Source: Paracoccus salipaludis (GTDB lineage: Bacteria; Pseudomonadota; Alphaproteobacteria; Rhodobacterales; Rhodobacteraceae). Taken from it: a DNA stretch of 64,000 nt. The first letter of the stretch is position 1, and each line of letters begins with the position of its first letter. The notes beneath the pieces are model-generated. The model saw only the letters and a list, made by a program, of their open reading frames with translations, searched no databases and was not told the DNA's origin. The stretch spans positions 62,001-126,000 of the forward strand of contig NZ_NSJZ01000006.1 of the NCBI RefSeq assembly GCF_002287065.1, read 5' to 3'. Made by a program: the position numbers and the translations under genes. Positions 1 to 8,201 of this stretch are shown here, one piece after another.

Positions 1-872
1 ACCGCTCCTTCGACCTGCCGCTGGACCGGGTGCTGCACACCACCTGCCCGCATTACTGGAAGGAAGGCCGCGACGGCGAGAGCGAGGAACAGTTCGCCAC
101 CCGCTGCGCCGAGGACCTGGACGCCCTGATCCAGCGCGAGGGGCCGGACACCGTCGCCGCCTTCTGGGCCGAGCCGGTGATGGGCGCAGGCGGCGTGGTC
201 GTCCCGCCCAGGGGTTACTTCGACAAGATCCAGGCAGTGCTGGCCAAATACGACATCCTGTTTGTCGCCGACGAAGTCATCTGCGGCTTCGGCCGGACAG
301 GCGAGATGTTCGGCTCGACCACCTACGGCATCCGGCCCGACGTGATGGTGATGTCCAAGCAGATCACCTCAAGCTACGTGCCCTTCTCGGCCATCCTGAT
401 GAACGAGCGTTTCTTCGCCCCCATCGCGGATGAAAGCGACCGCATCAGCACCTTCGGCCATGGCTACACGGCCGGCGGCCACCCGCTTGGCGCGGCCGTT
501 GCGCTGGAAAACCTCGCGATCATCCAGGAGAACGATCTGGTCGGCAACGCGCGCGAGGTCGGCGCGCATTTCCGCGCCCGGCTTGAAACGCTGAAGTCGA
601 GCCCGCTGGTCGGCGAGGTCCGGGGCGTCGGCCTGATCGCGGCGGTCGAGCTGGTCGAGGACAAGCAGGCCAAGTCCGTGAGGACACCGGGCCGGCTGGG
701 CGCGCTGATGAACGCGGCCATGCACCGCAACGGGCTGATCTCGCGCAACATGACGGACACCGTGGCCTTCTGCCCGCCCATGATCATCACCCGCCAGCAG
801 GCCGACGACATGTTCGAGATCGTCGCCAGGTCGCTTGCCGAGATCGAGGCCGAGGTCGGCGCGCCGGGCTGA
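1..872 (+). CDS. class III (PLP-dependent) aminotransferase, 3' part
   Basis: The frame is open from the left edge, so the true start lies outside the window. This is the C-terminal part of a fold-type I, class III aminotransferase (omega-transaminase family), which moves an amino group from an amine or omega-amino acid to a keto acid using PLP. The family motif ADEVICGFGRTG is at about 268-303. The PLP Schiff-base lysine is in MVMSKQITSSY (lysine codon 357-359). The GHGYTAGGHPLGAAVALE segment that lines the cofactor pocket follows, and then the usual small C-terminal domain. It stops at a TGA at 870-872. Immediately downstream are remnants of a histone-deacetylase-family gene and an M20 carbamoylase gene, so it may be the survivor of an amine or polyamine catabolic cluster. 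The substrate cannot be told from sequence. Confidence 0.93.
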   Translation, partial: RSFDLPLDRVLHTTCPHYWKEGRDGESEEQFATRCAEDLDALIQREGPDTVAAFWAEPVMGAGGVVVPPRGYFDKIQAVLAKYDILFVADEVICGFGRTGEMFGSTTYGIRPDVMVMSKQITSSYVPFSAILMNERFFAPIADESDRISTFGHGYTAGGHPLGAAVALENLAIIQENDLVGNAREVGAHFRARLETLKSSPLVGEVRGVGLIAAVELVEDKQAKSVRTPGRLGALMNAAMHRNGLISRNMTDTVAFCPPMIITRQQADDMFEIVARSLAEIEAEVGAPG

Positions 873-894
873 GGCAGCCTGATATCCCCGATCG

Positions 895-1345
895 AAGTCC
901 CTGGAGGAAGCGCTTCAGGGGGTCGCCGATCACGGACGCCTGGTAGCCGCCCTCCTGCACGATGACCGGGATGCGGGCCGAGGTGACAACCCGGCCCGCC
1001 TCGCGAAATGCTCCGGTCGTGACGCGGACAAGGCTCAGCGGGTCTTCGGCATGGGTGTCGTAGCCGAGTGCCATGACCAGCGCCCCTGCCCCGTGAGCGG
1101 CGGCCGCGTCGAAGCCTTGGCAGATCGCGGCAAGGAAGGCCTCGCCCGAGCCGGGGGCCAGCGGGATGTTGAGGTTGAAGCCCTTGCTCTCGCCCCTGCC
1201 CCGCTCGTGAACGCGGCCCGTCAAGAAGGAGTTACAGGCATCGGGTCCACATGGACTGACAGGGTCATGACGTCGGCGCGGTCACAGAAGATCGACTGCG
1301 CGCCGCCCTCGTAATGGGCGTCGATGTCCCGCACCGCCACATGGT
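895..1345 (-). pseudogene. remnant of a histone deacetylase / acetylpolyamine amidohydrolase family gene
   Basis: Read on the minus strand, 1343-1235 encodes VAVRDIDAHYEGGAQSIF followed by CDRADVMTLSVHVDP. This matches the HDAC-family stretch that normally reads DVDYHHGNGTQ...TLSLHGDP. The frame then shifts near 1235, and from about 1232 to 895 it continues with FLTGRVHERGRGESKGFNLN, then a GALVMALGYDTHAEDPL segment and an EGGYQASVIGDPLKRFL tail, all in family order. The N-terminal half, including the first catalytic histidines, is missing. Homology begins exactly where the adjacent plus-strand M20 remnant begins (about 1345). A frameshift plus 5' truncation makes this a dead gene. Members of the family deacetylate acetylpolyamines or lysines, which would fit the neighbouring aminotransferase. 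Confidence 0.75.
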
Positions 1346-1762
1346 TTGCGGCTGGCCGCCTGGCCGAACAAGGCGGGCATCCTGTCCGACAGCGCCACGG
1401 CTGTGGCCGACGTGCGCCATCCCGACCCCATGGCCGTGATGGCCGAGCGGGTGCGCCGCGACGCGCAGCCCGCCGCCATCGCCGGATGCACGGTCCGAAT
1501 CGAGGACGAGTGGTCTTGGGGCGGCGACATCTTCGGCCCGGATCTTGTCGGCACCGTCCGATCAGATGCGGTCAGGTAGGGATGGAAGTGGCGGAACATC
1601 AGGTGCAGACGTGGCACGATCTGGCCACGATCTGGCCCACGGCGATGATCTTCACCCCTTGGAAACAGGAAATCGCCGACAACAACGCCGAGGACCCCGC
1701 CCGAGGACCTCAGCGCCGGCCAGAACGTCCTGCTGCACGCCGCGGCAAGCCGTGCCGACCGC
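1346..1762 (+). pseudogene. remnant of an M20 family N-carbamoyl-amino acid hydrolase / allantoate amidohydrolase
   Basis: From 1346 the plus strand reads LRLAAWPNKAGILSDSA, then a VADVRHPDPMAVMAERVRRD stretch and a WSWGGDIFGPDLVGTVR stretch. This is the dimerisation-lid to C-terminal part of the HyuC/AllC-type zinc hydrolases. It stops at 1577-1579. Further fragments of the same protein follow in shifted frames: GHDLATIWPTAMIFTP (about 1610-1660, the family's GAGHDA...CPTAMIF motif), NNAEDPARG (normally HNxAE) and LSAGQNVLLHAAASRADR (to about 1762). At least two frameshifts and the loss of the whole N-terminal metal-binding part show it is decayed. Its left edge abuts the truncated deacetylase remnant, suggesting one deletion removed the front halves of both genes. 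Confidence 0.7.
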
Positions 1763-1786
1763 TGACCTGCGCAGCCGCCCCGTCTC

Positions 1787-2671
1787 CTATGTCCCGGCGG
1801 GCTCGCTCTGCGTCGTCAGCCAGTCCGCAAACAGGGCCACCGTCCCGCCGGGCTCTCGCGCGGGATGGATCAGCGCATAAGGGCAAGGCCCCGCCAGCGA
1901 GATCGGGCTGACCGGCACGAGCGTCCCGCGATCCAGGTCCGAGCGAGCAAAGATGTCGGGAAGCAGGGCTGCGCCAAGACCGGCACGGGCGGCGGCGATG
2001 ACCATCTCGAAATGCTCGAAGCGCGGACCCCTGATGCCATCCACCTCAAGCCCCGCTGCGGCCAGCCAGTCGGCCCACAGGTGCGGGCGCGTTGTCTGCT
2101 GGATCAGGGGAACGCCCGCGAGGTCGCCCGGCACGGGCAGGTCGGGTGCGGCCACCACGATCAGCCGTTCGGGCAGGATCGGCATGATCGCGGCCCCTGC
2201 CGGTGCCAGTTCGGCCCGCTGGATCGCGGCGTCGAAGGGGCTGTCGTCGAAATCCACCGGCGCCAGCGCCGATGTCAGGTCCAGCGACACGCCGGGGTGA
2301 CGCGCGGCGAAATCGGCCAGCCGTGGGATCAGCCAGGTTGCGGCGAAGGTCGGCAGGACGGCCAGCCTCAGGACCTGCCGGCTGCCCCCGAAGGCCATGA
2401 TCTTGCGCGCCGAGCGGTCGAGGTCGTCCAGGATGCCCTCGGCGTCACGCAGCATGGCCCGGCCCGCGTCCGACAGGACCATCCGCTGCCGGATGCGATG
2501 GAACAGCGTCACGCCCAGCCGGTCCTCCAGCGTGCGGATCGCGCGGCTGACGGCGCTTTGCGTCAGGTTCAGCGCTTCCGCCGCGCGCGAGGCCGAGCCG
2601 AGCCGCGCGCACAGCACGAAGGCGCGCAGTTCGGGAATGCTGGGCGTATGGTGGGACCGGAACGAGGTCAT
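1787..2671 (-). CDS. LysR-family transcriptional regulator
   Basis: A 294-residue LysR-type regulator of normal length. The N-terminal winged helix-turn-helix is at about residues 10-70 (LRAFVLCARLGSASRAAEAL, then LTQSAVSRAIRTLEDRLG). A linker helix follows, and then a periplasmic-binding-like effector domain from about residue 95. The GcvA-like features are the AVLPTFAATWLIPRL and DAAIQ... segments. It is transcribed divergently from the glutaryl-CoA dehydrogenase gene with 89 bp between start codons. That is the classical arrangement of a LysR protein controlling its neighbour, so a GcdR-like role in glutarate/lysine/tryptophan breakdown is the likeliest inference. Its 3' end closely follows the M20 remnant. 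Confidence 0.9.
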   Translation of the reverse strand: MTSFRSHHTPSIPELRAFVLCARLGSASRAAEALNLTQSAVSRAIRTLEDRLGVTLFHRIRQRMVLSDAGRAMLRDAEGILDDLDRSARKIMAFGGSRQVLRLAVLPTFAATWLIPRLADFAARHPGVSLDLTSALAPVDFDDSPFDAAIQRAELAPAGAAIMPILPERLIVVAAPDLPVPGDLAGVPLIQQTTRPHLWADWLAAAGLEVDGIRGPRFEHFEMVIAAARAGLGAALLPDIFARSDLDRGTLVPVSPISLAGPCPYALIHPAREPGGTVALFADWLTTQSEPAGT

Positions 2672-2690
2672 GAGTTTGCCTCATGGGTTT

Positions 2691-2732
2691 GAGGATTATT
2701 CCTCGCTACCAGCCCCCGCGCGGGACTGGTAG
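2691..2732. promoter_or_regulatory. candidate LysR operator in the lysR/gcdH divergent promoter
   Basis: The 89-bp space between the two divergent starts holds two inverted repeats. The first is a perfect GAGGA-TTAT-TCCTC palindrome (2691-2704). The second is CTACCAG...CTGGTAG (2706-2712 and 2726-2732) around a CCCGCGCGGG core. LysR proteins normally bind interrupted dyads in exactly such divergent regions. The dyads are visible; their use by this regulator is inference. Confidence 0.45.
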
Positions 2733-2760
2733 TCAGCCCTTCAAAGAATGGAGGCACCGC

Positions 2761-3972
2761 ATGGCCGCGCTGAAACCCAAGGACGCCCCGGACCTGAGCC
2801 GCTTCGGCTGGGAAGACCCCTTCCGCCTGAACGACCAGCTGTCCGAAGACGAGCGGATGATGCGCGACAGCGCCCGCGCCTATGCGCAGGAAAAGCTGCA
2901 GCCGCGCGTGATTGCCGCCTACCGCGAGGAAAAGACCGACCCCGCCATCTTCCGCGAGATGGGCGAGATGGGCCTTCTGGGCGTGACCATCCCCGAGGAA
3001 TACGGCGGCTTGGGCGCTTCCTATGTCAGCTACGGCCTTGTCGCGCGCGAGATCGAGCGCGTGGATTCGGGCTACCGCTCGATGATGTCGGTGCAGTCCA
3101 GTCTCGTGATGTATCCGATCTACGCCTACGGATCCGAGGAGCAGCGGCGGAAATACCTGCCGAAGCTGGCGTCGGGCGAGTTCATCGGCTGCTTCGGCCT
3201 GACCGAACCCGATGCGGGGTCCGACCCCGGCGGCATGAAGACCACCGCCAGGAAGACCGCGACCGGCTATGTGCTGAACGGCACGAAGATGTGGATCTCC
3301 AACTCGCCCATCGCGGATGTCTTCGTGGTCTGGGCCAAGTCCGAGGCGCATGGCGGCAAGATCCGCGGCTTCGTGCTGGACAAGGGCACCAAGGGCCTGT
3401 CCGCGCCGAAGATCGAGGGCAAGCTGTCCCTGCGCGCCTCGATCACCGGCGAGATCGTCATGCAGGACGTCGAGGTGGGCGAGGACGCGCTGCTGCCGAA
3501 CGTCGAGGGGCTGAAGGGTCCCTTCGGCTGCCTCAACCGCGCGCGCTATGGCATCAGCTGGGGCGTCCTCGGCGCGGCCGAGTTCTGCTATCACGCCGCG
3601 CGCCAGTACGGCCTTGACCGCAAGCAGTTCAACCGTCCCCTGGCGCAGACCCAGCTTTACCAGCTGAAGCTGGCCAACATGATGACCGAGATCACCCTGG
3701 GCCTTCAGGCCTCGCTTCAGGTCGGGCGGCTGATGGATGCGGCGCAGGCCGCGCCCGAGATGATCAGCCTCGTCAAGCGCAACAACTGCGGCAAGGCGCT
3801 GGAGATCGCGCGGATTTCCCGCGACATGCACGGCGGCAACGGCATTTCCGAGGAGTTCCAGGTCATGCGCCACGCGCAGAACCTGGAAACCGTGAACACC
3901 TATGAGGGCACGCACGACGTCCACGCGCTGATCCTCGGCCGCGCCATCACGGGCCTGCAGGCCTTCGCCTGA
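2761..3972 (+). CDS. gcdH: glutaryl-CoA dehydrogenase
   Basis: A 403-residue acyl-CoA dehydrogenase that oxidises and decarboxylates glutaryl-CoA to crotonyl-CoA in lysine, hydroxylysine and tryptophan catabolism, passing electrons to ETF. It has the full acyl-CoA dehydrogenase order: N-terminal helical domain, beta domain with [18 protein letters not shown] and [11 protein letters not shown], and C-terminal helical FAD-binding domain. The glutaryl-CoA-specific features are the arginine in [12 protein letters not shown] (about residue 106), which holds the substrate carboxylate, and the catalytic base in [16 protein letters not shown] (Glu at about residue 382). The ATG at 2761 is chosen because a GGAGG sits at 2750-2754. 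Upstream in-frame codons run into the regulatory region. Its stop overlaps the start of the CoA-transferase gene (TGATG), indicating translational coupling. Confidence 0.96.
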   Translation: MAALKPKDAPDLSRFGWEDPFRLNDQLSEDERMMRDSARAYAQEKLQPRVIAAYREEKTDPAIFREMGEMGLLGVTIPEEYGGLGASYVSYGLVAREIERVDSGYRSMMSVQSSLVMYPIYAYGSEEQRRKYLPKLASGEFIGCFGLTEPDAGSDPGGMKTTARKTATGYVLNGTKMWISNSPIADVFVVWAKSEAHGGKIRGFVLDKGTKGLSAPKIEGKLSLRASITGEIVMQDVEVGEDALLPNVEGLKGPFGCLNRARYGISWGVLGAAEFCYHAARQYGLDRKQFNRPLAQTQLYQLKLANMMTEITLGLQASLQVGRLMDAAQAAPEMISLVKRNNCGKALEIARISRDMHGGNGISEEFQVMRHAQNLETVNTYEGTHDVHALILGRAITGLQAFA

Positions 3973-5102
3973 TGGGGGCTCCACTGGAAGGGCTGCGCGT
4001 CGTCGAACTGGCGCGCATCCTCGCCGGTCCCTGGATCGGCCAGACGCTGGCCGATCTGGGCGCCGAGGTCATCAAGGTCGAGGCGCCCGAGGGCGACGAC
4101 ACCCGCCGCTGGGGCCCGCCGTTCCTCGAACGGCCTCGGCCCGACGGCAGCACCGAGCGTGTCGCCGCCTATTTCCACGCGGCGAACCGTGGCAAGACCT
4201 CGCTCACCTGCGACTTTTCGGATGCCGAGGACCTCGCGCGGCTCAAGGCGCTGATCGCCACGGCTGATGTCGTGGTCGAGAACTTCAAGGTCGGCGGGCT
4301 GAAACGCTTCGGGCTGGACTACGAGAGCCTTGCGGCCGGGAACCCGCGCCTCGTCTATGCCTCGGTCACCGGCTTCGGACAGAACGGGCCGAGGGCCACG
4401 CAGCCGGGATACGACTTCCTGATCCAGGGCATGTGCGGGATCATGGACCTGACCGGGGAACCGGACGGAGAACCGCAGAAGGTCGGGGTCGCCTGGATCG
4501 ACATCTTCACCGGGCTTTACGGCGTCATCGGCATCCAGGCGGCGCTGGCGGAACGGGAACGCTCGGGCCAGGGCCAGCACGTGGACCTGTCGCTGCTGGA
4601 TACGGGCGTGGCGGTGCTGGCCAACCAGGCGATGAACCAGATGATCGGCGGCATGACGCCCCGCCGGCTGGGGAACGCCCATCCCAACATCGTGCCTTAT
4701 CAGGCCTTCCCCGCCTCCGACGGCCACGTCATCATCGCCTGTGGCAACGACCGGCAGTTCGCGGGCCTCTGCCGCGCCCTGCGGCTGGAGGGGCTGGCCG
4801 AGAACCCGGACTATGCCACCAACCCCGCCCGCGTGGCGAACCGCGCGGCGCTGGTGCCGCTGATCGCCGAGGCCACCACGCGGACGACACGCGCCGCCAT
4901 CATCGCCGCGCTGGAAGAGGCGGGCGTCCCCGCCGGACCGATCAACAGCGTGGCCGACGCGCTGGCCGAACCCCAGATCGAGGCGCGTGGCCTCAGGATC
5001 GCTCCCGAAGGGATAGCCGGGCTGCGCACGCCCATCGCCTTTTCCCGCAGCAGGCTGGTGCTGGACCGCGCCGCGCCGCTTCTGCCGGACCGGGAGCCCT
5101 GA
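3972..5102 (+). CDS. CaiB/BaiF family (class III) CoA-transferase, probably glutarate-acting
   Basis: A 376-residue class III CoA-transferase. The N-terminus LRVVELARILAGPWIGQTLADLGAEVIKVE is cited here only in part, as ELARILAGPW and LADLGAEVIKVE, and is the family signature. The catalytic aspartate is in WIDIFTGLYGV (about residue 177). The PNIVPYQAFPASDG segment is typical of the second domain. Such enzymes move CoA between carboxylic acids through aspartyl anhydride intermediates. Because the gene is coupled one base after gcdH, the natural inference is a succinyl-CoA:glutarate CoA-transferase that supplies glutaryl-CoA, as the SUGCT-type enzymes do in animals. Substrate identity is not proven by sequence. 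Confidence 0.88.
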   Translation: MGAPLEGLRVVELARILAGPWIGQTLADLGAEVIKVEAPEGDDTRRWGPPFLERPRPDGSTERVAAYFHAANRGKTSLTCDFSDAEDLARLKALIATADVVVENFKVGGLKRFGLDYESLAAGNPRLVYASVTGFGQNGPRATQPGYDFLIQGMCGIMDLTGEPDGEPQKVGVAWIDIFTGLYGVIGIQAALAERERSGQGQHVDLSLLDTGVAVLANQAMNQMIGGMTPRRLGNAHPNIVPYQAFPASDGHVIIACGNDRQFAGLCRALRLEGLAENPDYATNPARVANRAALVPLIAEATTRTTRAAIIAALEEAGVPAGPINSVADALAEPQIEARGLRIAPEGIAGLRTPIAFSRSRLVLDRAAPLLPDREP

Positions 5103-5290
5103 CCCGGTCTCCCTGCCCCGGCGCTTTCATCGCGTGAGCCGGAGGGGAGCCGGCCACGAAAGGCCGCATCGCTGACCCCGGCGCTGCCCGACGGGCAAGC
5201 CTGATCCATCGGGCACCCGGCACGGGCAAGGGCAAGGGCAGCCGCGCCTGCAAGTCATCAAGAACCACACGGCAGGCAAGAGGAGGAAAC

Positions 5291-6274
5291 ATGCCTATCC
5301 GATACTGGACCTTCGCGGCGGCGCTCGCCGCATCGGCCCTGGTGTCCGGCGCGTCGATGGCGCAGGGGACCTATCCCGACCGGACAATCACGCTTGTCGT
5401 GCCCTATGCCGCGGGCGGGCCGACCGACACGGTGGCGCGGCTTGTCGCCGAGCCGATGGCCAAGGCCCTTGGCCAGCAGGTCATCATCGAGAACATGGGC
5501 GGCGCCAGCGGCACCATCGGCGCGGGCCAGGTCGCGCGGGCCGAGCCCGACGGCTACACGCTGATGCTGCACACCTCGGCGCAGGCCACGAACGACCTGT
5601 TCTACGACAAGCTGGCCTATGGCTCGCGCGAGGCCTTCCAGCCTTTGGGCGTCGTCAGCCACACGCCCATGACCCTGGTGGGCCGCAAGGACCTGCCGCC
5701 GGGCACGGCCGCCGAGGCGCTGGACCATATTCGCGAAAGCGGCGACGGCGTGGCCTTCGGCAATGCCGGCGTCGGCGGTCCGTCCTATCTCTGCGGCCTG
5801 CTGATCGAAAACCGGCTCGGGACGCCGATGGTCATGGTTCCCTATGCCGGGACGGGCCCTGCGCTGACCGACCTGCTGGGCGGCCAGATCGACTTGATCT
5901 GCGAGCAGGCGACCAACACCATCGGTCATATCCGCAGCGGGGCGGTCAAGGCCTATGCCGTGACCAGCGCCGAGCGGATGCCCGCGCTTCCCGACCTGCC
6001 GACCCTGGCCGAAGTGGGGCTGGAGGGTTTCGAGACAACCGTCTGGCTGGGCCTGTATGGCCCCAGGGACATGCCGCAGCCGGTGGTCGACAAGGTCGTG
6101 GCCGCGCTCCAGTCCGCCCTGCAGGACCCGCTTGTCACGGAACGCTTCGCCGAGCTTGCCACCACCCCTGCGGCCCCTGACGAGGCAACGCCCGAAGGGC
6201 TGAAAGCCACGCAGGAAGCCGAAGTCGCCAAGTGGAAGGACCTGATCGAGGCGTCGGGTCTCAAGGCCGACTGA
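5291..6274 (+). CDS. TctC/Bug family tripartite tricarboxylate transporter substrate-binding protein
   Basis: A 327-residue periplasmic binding protein. A Sec signal peptide covers about residues 1-25 (ending ALVSGASMAQG). The Bug-family landmarks follow: YPDRTITLVVPYAAGGPTDT, MGGASGTIGAGQVARAEPDGYT and ALTDLLGGQIDL. The start ATG at 5291 is preceded by GAGGAGGAAAC. The normal membrane partners TctA and TctB are not found on either side, so this is a solitary Bug protein, as is common in beta- and alphaproteobacteria. It might serve a transporter encoded elsewhere or act as a sensor. Its position 188 bp after the glutarate genes hints at a carboxylate ligand, but that is only context. Confidence 0.92.
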   Translation: MPIRYWTFAAALAASALVSGASMAQGTYPDRTITLVVPYAAGGPTDTVARLVAEPMAKALGQQVIIENMGGASGTIGAGQVARAEPDGYTLMLHTSAQATNDLFYDKLAYGSREAFQPLGVVSHTPMTLVGRKDLPPGTAAEALDHIRESGDGVAFGNAGVGGPSYLCGLLIENRLGTPMVMVPYAGTGPALTDLLGGQIDLICEQATNTIGHIRSGAVKAYAVTSAERMPALPDLPTLAEVGLEGFETTVWLGLYGPRDMPQPVVDKVVAALQSALQDPLVTERFAELATTPAAPDEATPEGLKATQEAEVAKWKDLIEASGLKAD

Positions 6275-6291
6275 CCGCGAAGGACCTGCCG

Positions 6292-6319
6292 GGAGGCCGC
6301 AGCCAGCCTGCGGCCTTCC
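6292..6319 (+). terminator. GC-rich stem-loop downstream of the tctC-like gene
   Basis: GGAGGCCGCAG (6292-6302) pairs with CTGCGGCCTTCC (6308-6319), leaving one bulged A, 18 bp after the TGA at 6272-6274. There is no T-run, so it could be a Rho-assisted 3'-end structure. Confidence 0.5.
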
Positions 6320-6725
6320 GGTGCCCGGGAACGGTGGCTCGGTCGCTGCCGGGCGCGGGATGGCGCAAGGCAGGGCCCGGACGGCCCGAGGACGTTCGGG
6401 CCCATGGTCCCCGGAACGGAGCATGTGCCCCGCGACCGGAGCGGAGCTTTTCGGCGGCCTTTCAGACAGGCGCATCGGGCGACCTCACGCCCGCATAGAA
6501 GCCGGAAACCGATCCAAGCCATGCAGGCGTCTTCTGGCAAGGCACCCCGGTCGGGCCTGTGCCGGCAGACGCGCAAGGCCTGCGTCTTCGGTCTTGGGAG
6601 TGCAATCCGGCGCGGAACCGGAACTATCGGCCCGGCATGCCAGACACCGCGCGCTCTTGGCCGCTTGCGACGACCCGGCGTCGCCGCCCGCTTCCACAAG
6701 CGGACAATGTCACCGCAAGGGCAGA
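6320..6725. other. intergenic stretch left of the mobile element
   Basis: About 400 bp between the stem-loop and the left attachment site. All reading frames here give arginine/proline-rich translations with no domain or start context. I see no gene, RNA or repeat in it. By the att geometry it is the ancestral downstream flank of the tRNA-Ser gene. Confidence 0.5.
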
Positions 6726-6739
6726 TGGCGGAGACGAAG
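6726..6739. repeat. left attachment site (attL)
   Basis: TGGCGGAGACGAAG is identical to the last 14 nt of the tRNA-Ser gene (CCA end, discriminator, 3' acceptor strand and first T-stem bases) read on the opposite strand at 14286-14299. It lies 146 bp before the chosen integrase start, as expected for an att core. Confidence 0.82.
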
Positions 6740-6810
6740 CCCGCCATTTTCCTGTTTTATCAGTAGCATGGCGTTGCACGATGGCCGCCAAACCCCACAA
6801 AAAGTGGGAC

Positions 6811-6850
6811 TGCCTGTCGCCACCTGTTGCGCCCTGTCGCGCCCTGTTGC
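6811..6850. repeat. four 10-bp-phased CCTGTYGC repeats upstream of int
   Basis: The core CCTGTYGC occurs four times at exact 10-bp spacing (6813-6820, 6823-6830, 6833-6840, 6843-6850), with the variable base alternating C, T, C, T. A further copy is at 14186-14193, about 90 bp from the right att core. Helically phased direct repeats next to an att site suggest arm-type integrase sites or an AlpA/operator array controlling int. A small CCCAC-AAAAA-GTGGG hairpin lies just before the array. Confidence 0.55.
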
Positions 6851-6884
6851 ATTGTGAATGTGGGGTAATACGCCGGGTGTCAGA

Positions 6885-8201
6885 ATGCCAAAGATGGCTG
6901 CGGAACTCTCCGCCATAGAGGTGAAGCGGCTTCAGCATCCGGGCCGGGGCCGGAACGTCCTGTTCCCGGTGGGTGGAGTTGCCGGGCTGGTGCTGCAAAT
7001 CACGCCCAACGGCGGGCGCACTTGGCTGTTGCGGGTGCAGGTGGGAGCCAAGCGCCGGGAAATCGGCTTGGGCGGCTATCCCGATGTGACGCTGGCGATG
7101 GCCCGCGACCGGGCGCGCGAGGCAAAGGACCAGATACGGCGCGGCATCGACCCGGTGGAGGAACGCAAGGCGGCCAAGGCGGCGCTGATAGCTGCCCAGC
7201 ACCGGGGCTTGTCCTTCGCGGATGCCGTGGACCGCTACCTTGCCGCCAAGCTGGATGCCTTCAGGAACGCCAAGCATCGCCAGCAATGGCGCAACACGCT
7301 CGACAGCTACGCCCTGCCGGACCTTGGCCCCATGCTGGTGCAGGACATTGGCACGCAGGACGTGCTGCGGGTGCTGACCCAGCCGGTGGACGACGCGGGC
7401 GGCACCCTCTGGCAAGGCAGGACCGAAACGGCATCCCGGCTGCGCGGGCGCATCGAGGCGGTGCTGTCCTGGGCGACGGTGGCAGGCCACCGCACGGGCG
7501 ACAATCCGGCGCGCTGGGCCGGGAACCTGAAGGAACTGCTGCCCGCCCCGTCCAAGGTGGCGAAGGTGGGCAATCACCCGGCGGTGCAGATTGACGATGC
7601 GCCCCGCTGGTTCGCGGCCCTGCGCCAGCGCGAGGGCATGGGCGCGCGTGCGCTGGAGTTTGCGGCCCTGACCGCCACCCGCTCGCAAGAGGTGCGCGGC
7701 GCGCGCTGGGATGAAATCGACCTTGAGGCCGGGCTGTGGATTGTCCCGGCGGCACGGATGAAGATGGAGCGCGAGCATCGGGTGCCGCTGACGCCCGACG
7801 CGGTGGCGCTGCTGCAAGCCCTGCCGCGCTTCGCGGACAATCCGCTGGTGTTCCCGGCGGCCCGTGGGGGCGAGTTGTCCGACATGACCCTGAGCGCGGC
7901 CATGAAGCGGCTGCATCAGGCGGACCTGGATGCAGGCAACTCCGGCTTTGTGGACCGGGTGAGCAAGCGCCCGGCGGTGCCGCACGGGCTGCGGTCCACC
8001 TTCCGCGATTGGGTGGCCGAGCGGACGCACTATCCCGGCGACATGGCCGAGGTGGCGCTGGCGCATCGCGTGGCAAGCGCGGTGGAGGCATCCTACCGGC
8101 GCGGAGACATGGTGGAGAAGCGCCGCAGCATGATGGCGGCATGGGCGGATTACCTGACCGGCACGAGCCGGGCGGGCGGCAAGGTGGTGAGGTTGGGCTA
8201 G
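6885..8201 (+). CDS. P4-type tyrosine integrase
   Basis: A 438-residue site-specific recombinase. It has the N-terminal arm-binding domain of P4-like integrases (DUF4102; GGVAGLVLQITPNGGRTWLL and the REIGLGGYPDVTLAMARDRA motif), a central SAM-like core-binding domain, and a C-terminal catalytic domain. The catalytic residues are all visible: Arg in TRSQEVRGARWDEID, Lys region MKMEREHRVPL, His-x-x-Arg in PHGLRSTFRDW, and the final His and nucleophile Tyr in LAHRVASAVEASYRRGD. This family targets tRNA 3' ends, matching the tRNA-Ser att repeat. Three in-frame ATGs compete (6858, 6885, 6894). 6885 is chosen because it begins just before the conserved domain and clear of the phased repeats. It stops at 8199-8201, with the next gene's GTG overlapping. 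Confidence 0.93.
   Translation: MPKMAAELSAIEVKRLQHPGRGRNVLFPVGGVAGLVLQITPNGGRTWLLRVQVGAKRREIGLGGYPDVTLAMARDRAREAKDQIRRGIDPVEERKAAKAALIAAQHRGLSFADAVDRYLAAKLDAFRNAKHRQQWRNTLDSYALPDLGPMLVQDIGTQDVLRVLTQPVDDAGGTLWQGRTETASRLRGRIEAVLSWATVAGHRTGDNPARWAGNLKELLPAPSKVAKVGNHPAVQIDDAPRWFAALRQREGMGARALEFAALTATRSQEVRGARWDEIDLEAGLWIVPAARMKMEREHRVPLTPDAVALLQALPRFADNPLVFPAARGGELSDMTLSAAMKRLHQADLDAGNSGFVDRVSKRPAVPHGLRSTFRDWVAERTHYPGDMAEVALAHRVASAVEASYRRGDMVEKRRSMMAAWADYLTGTSRAGGKVVRLG

Noticed and set aside
787..1224. A 145-codon minus-strand ORF that could be taken as an intact small gene.
   Set aside because: Its content is the C-terminal half of a deacetylase-family protein continuing from a different frame upstream, so it is part of a pseudogene.
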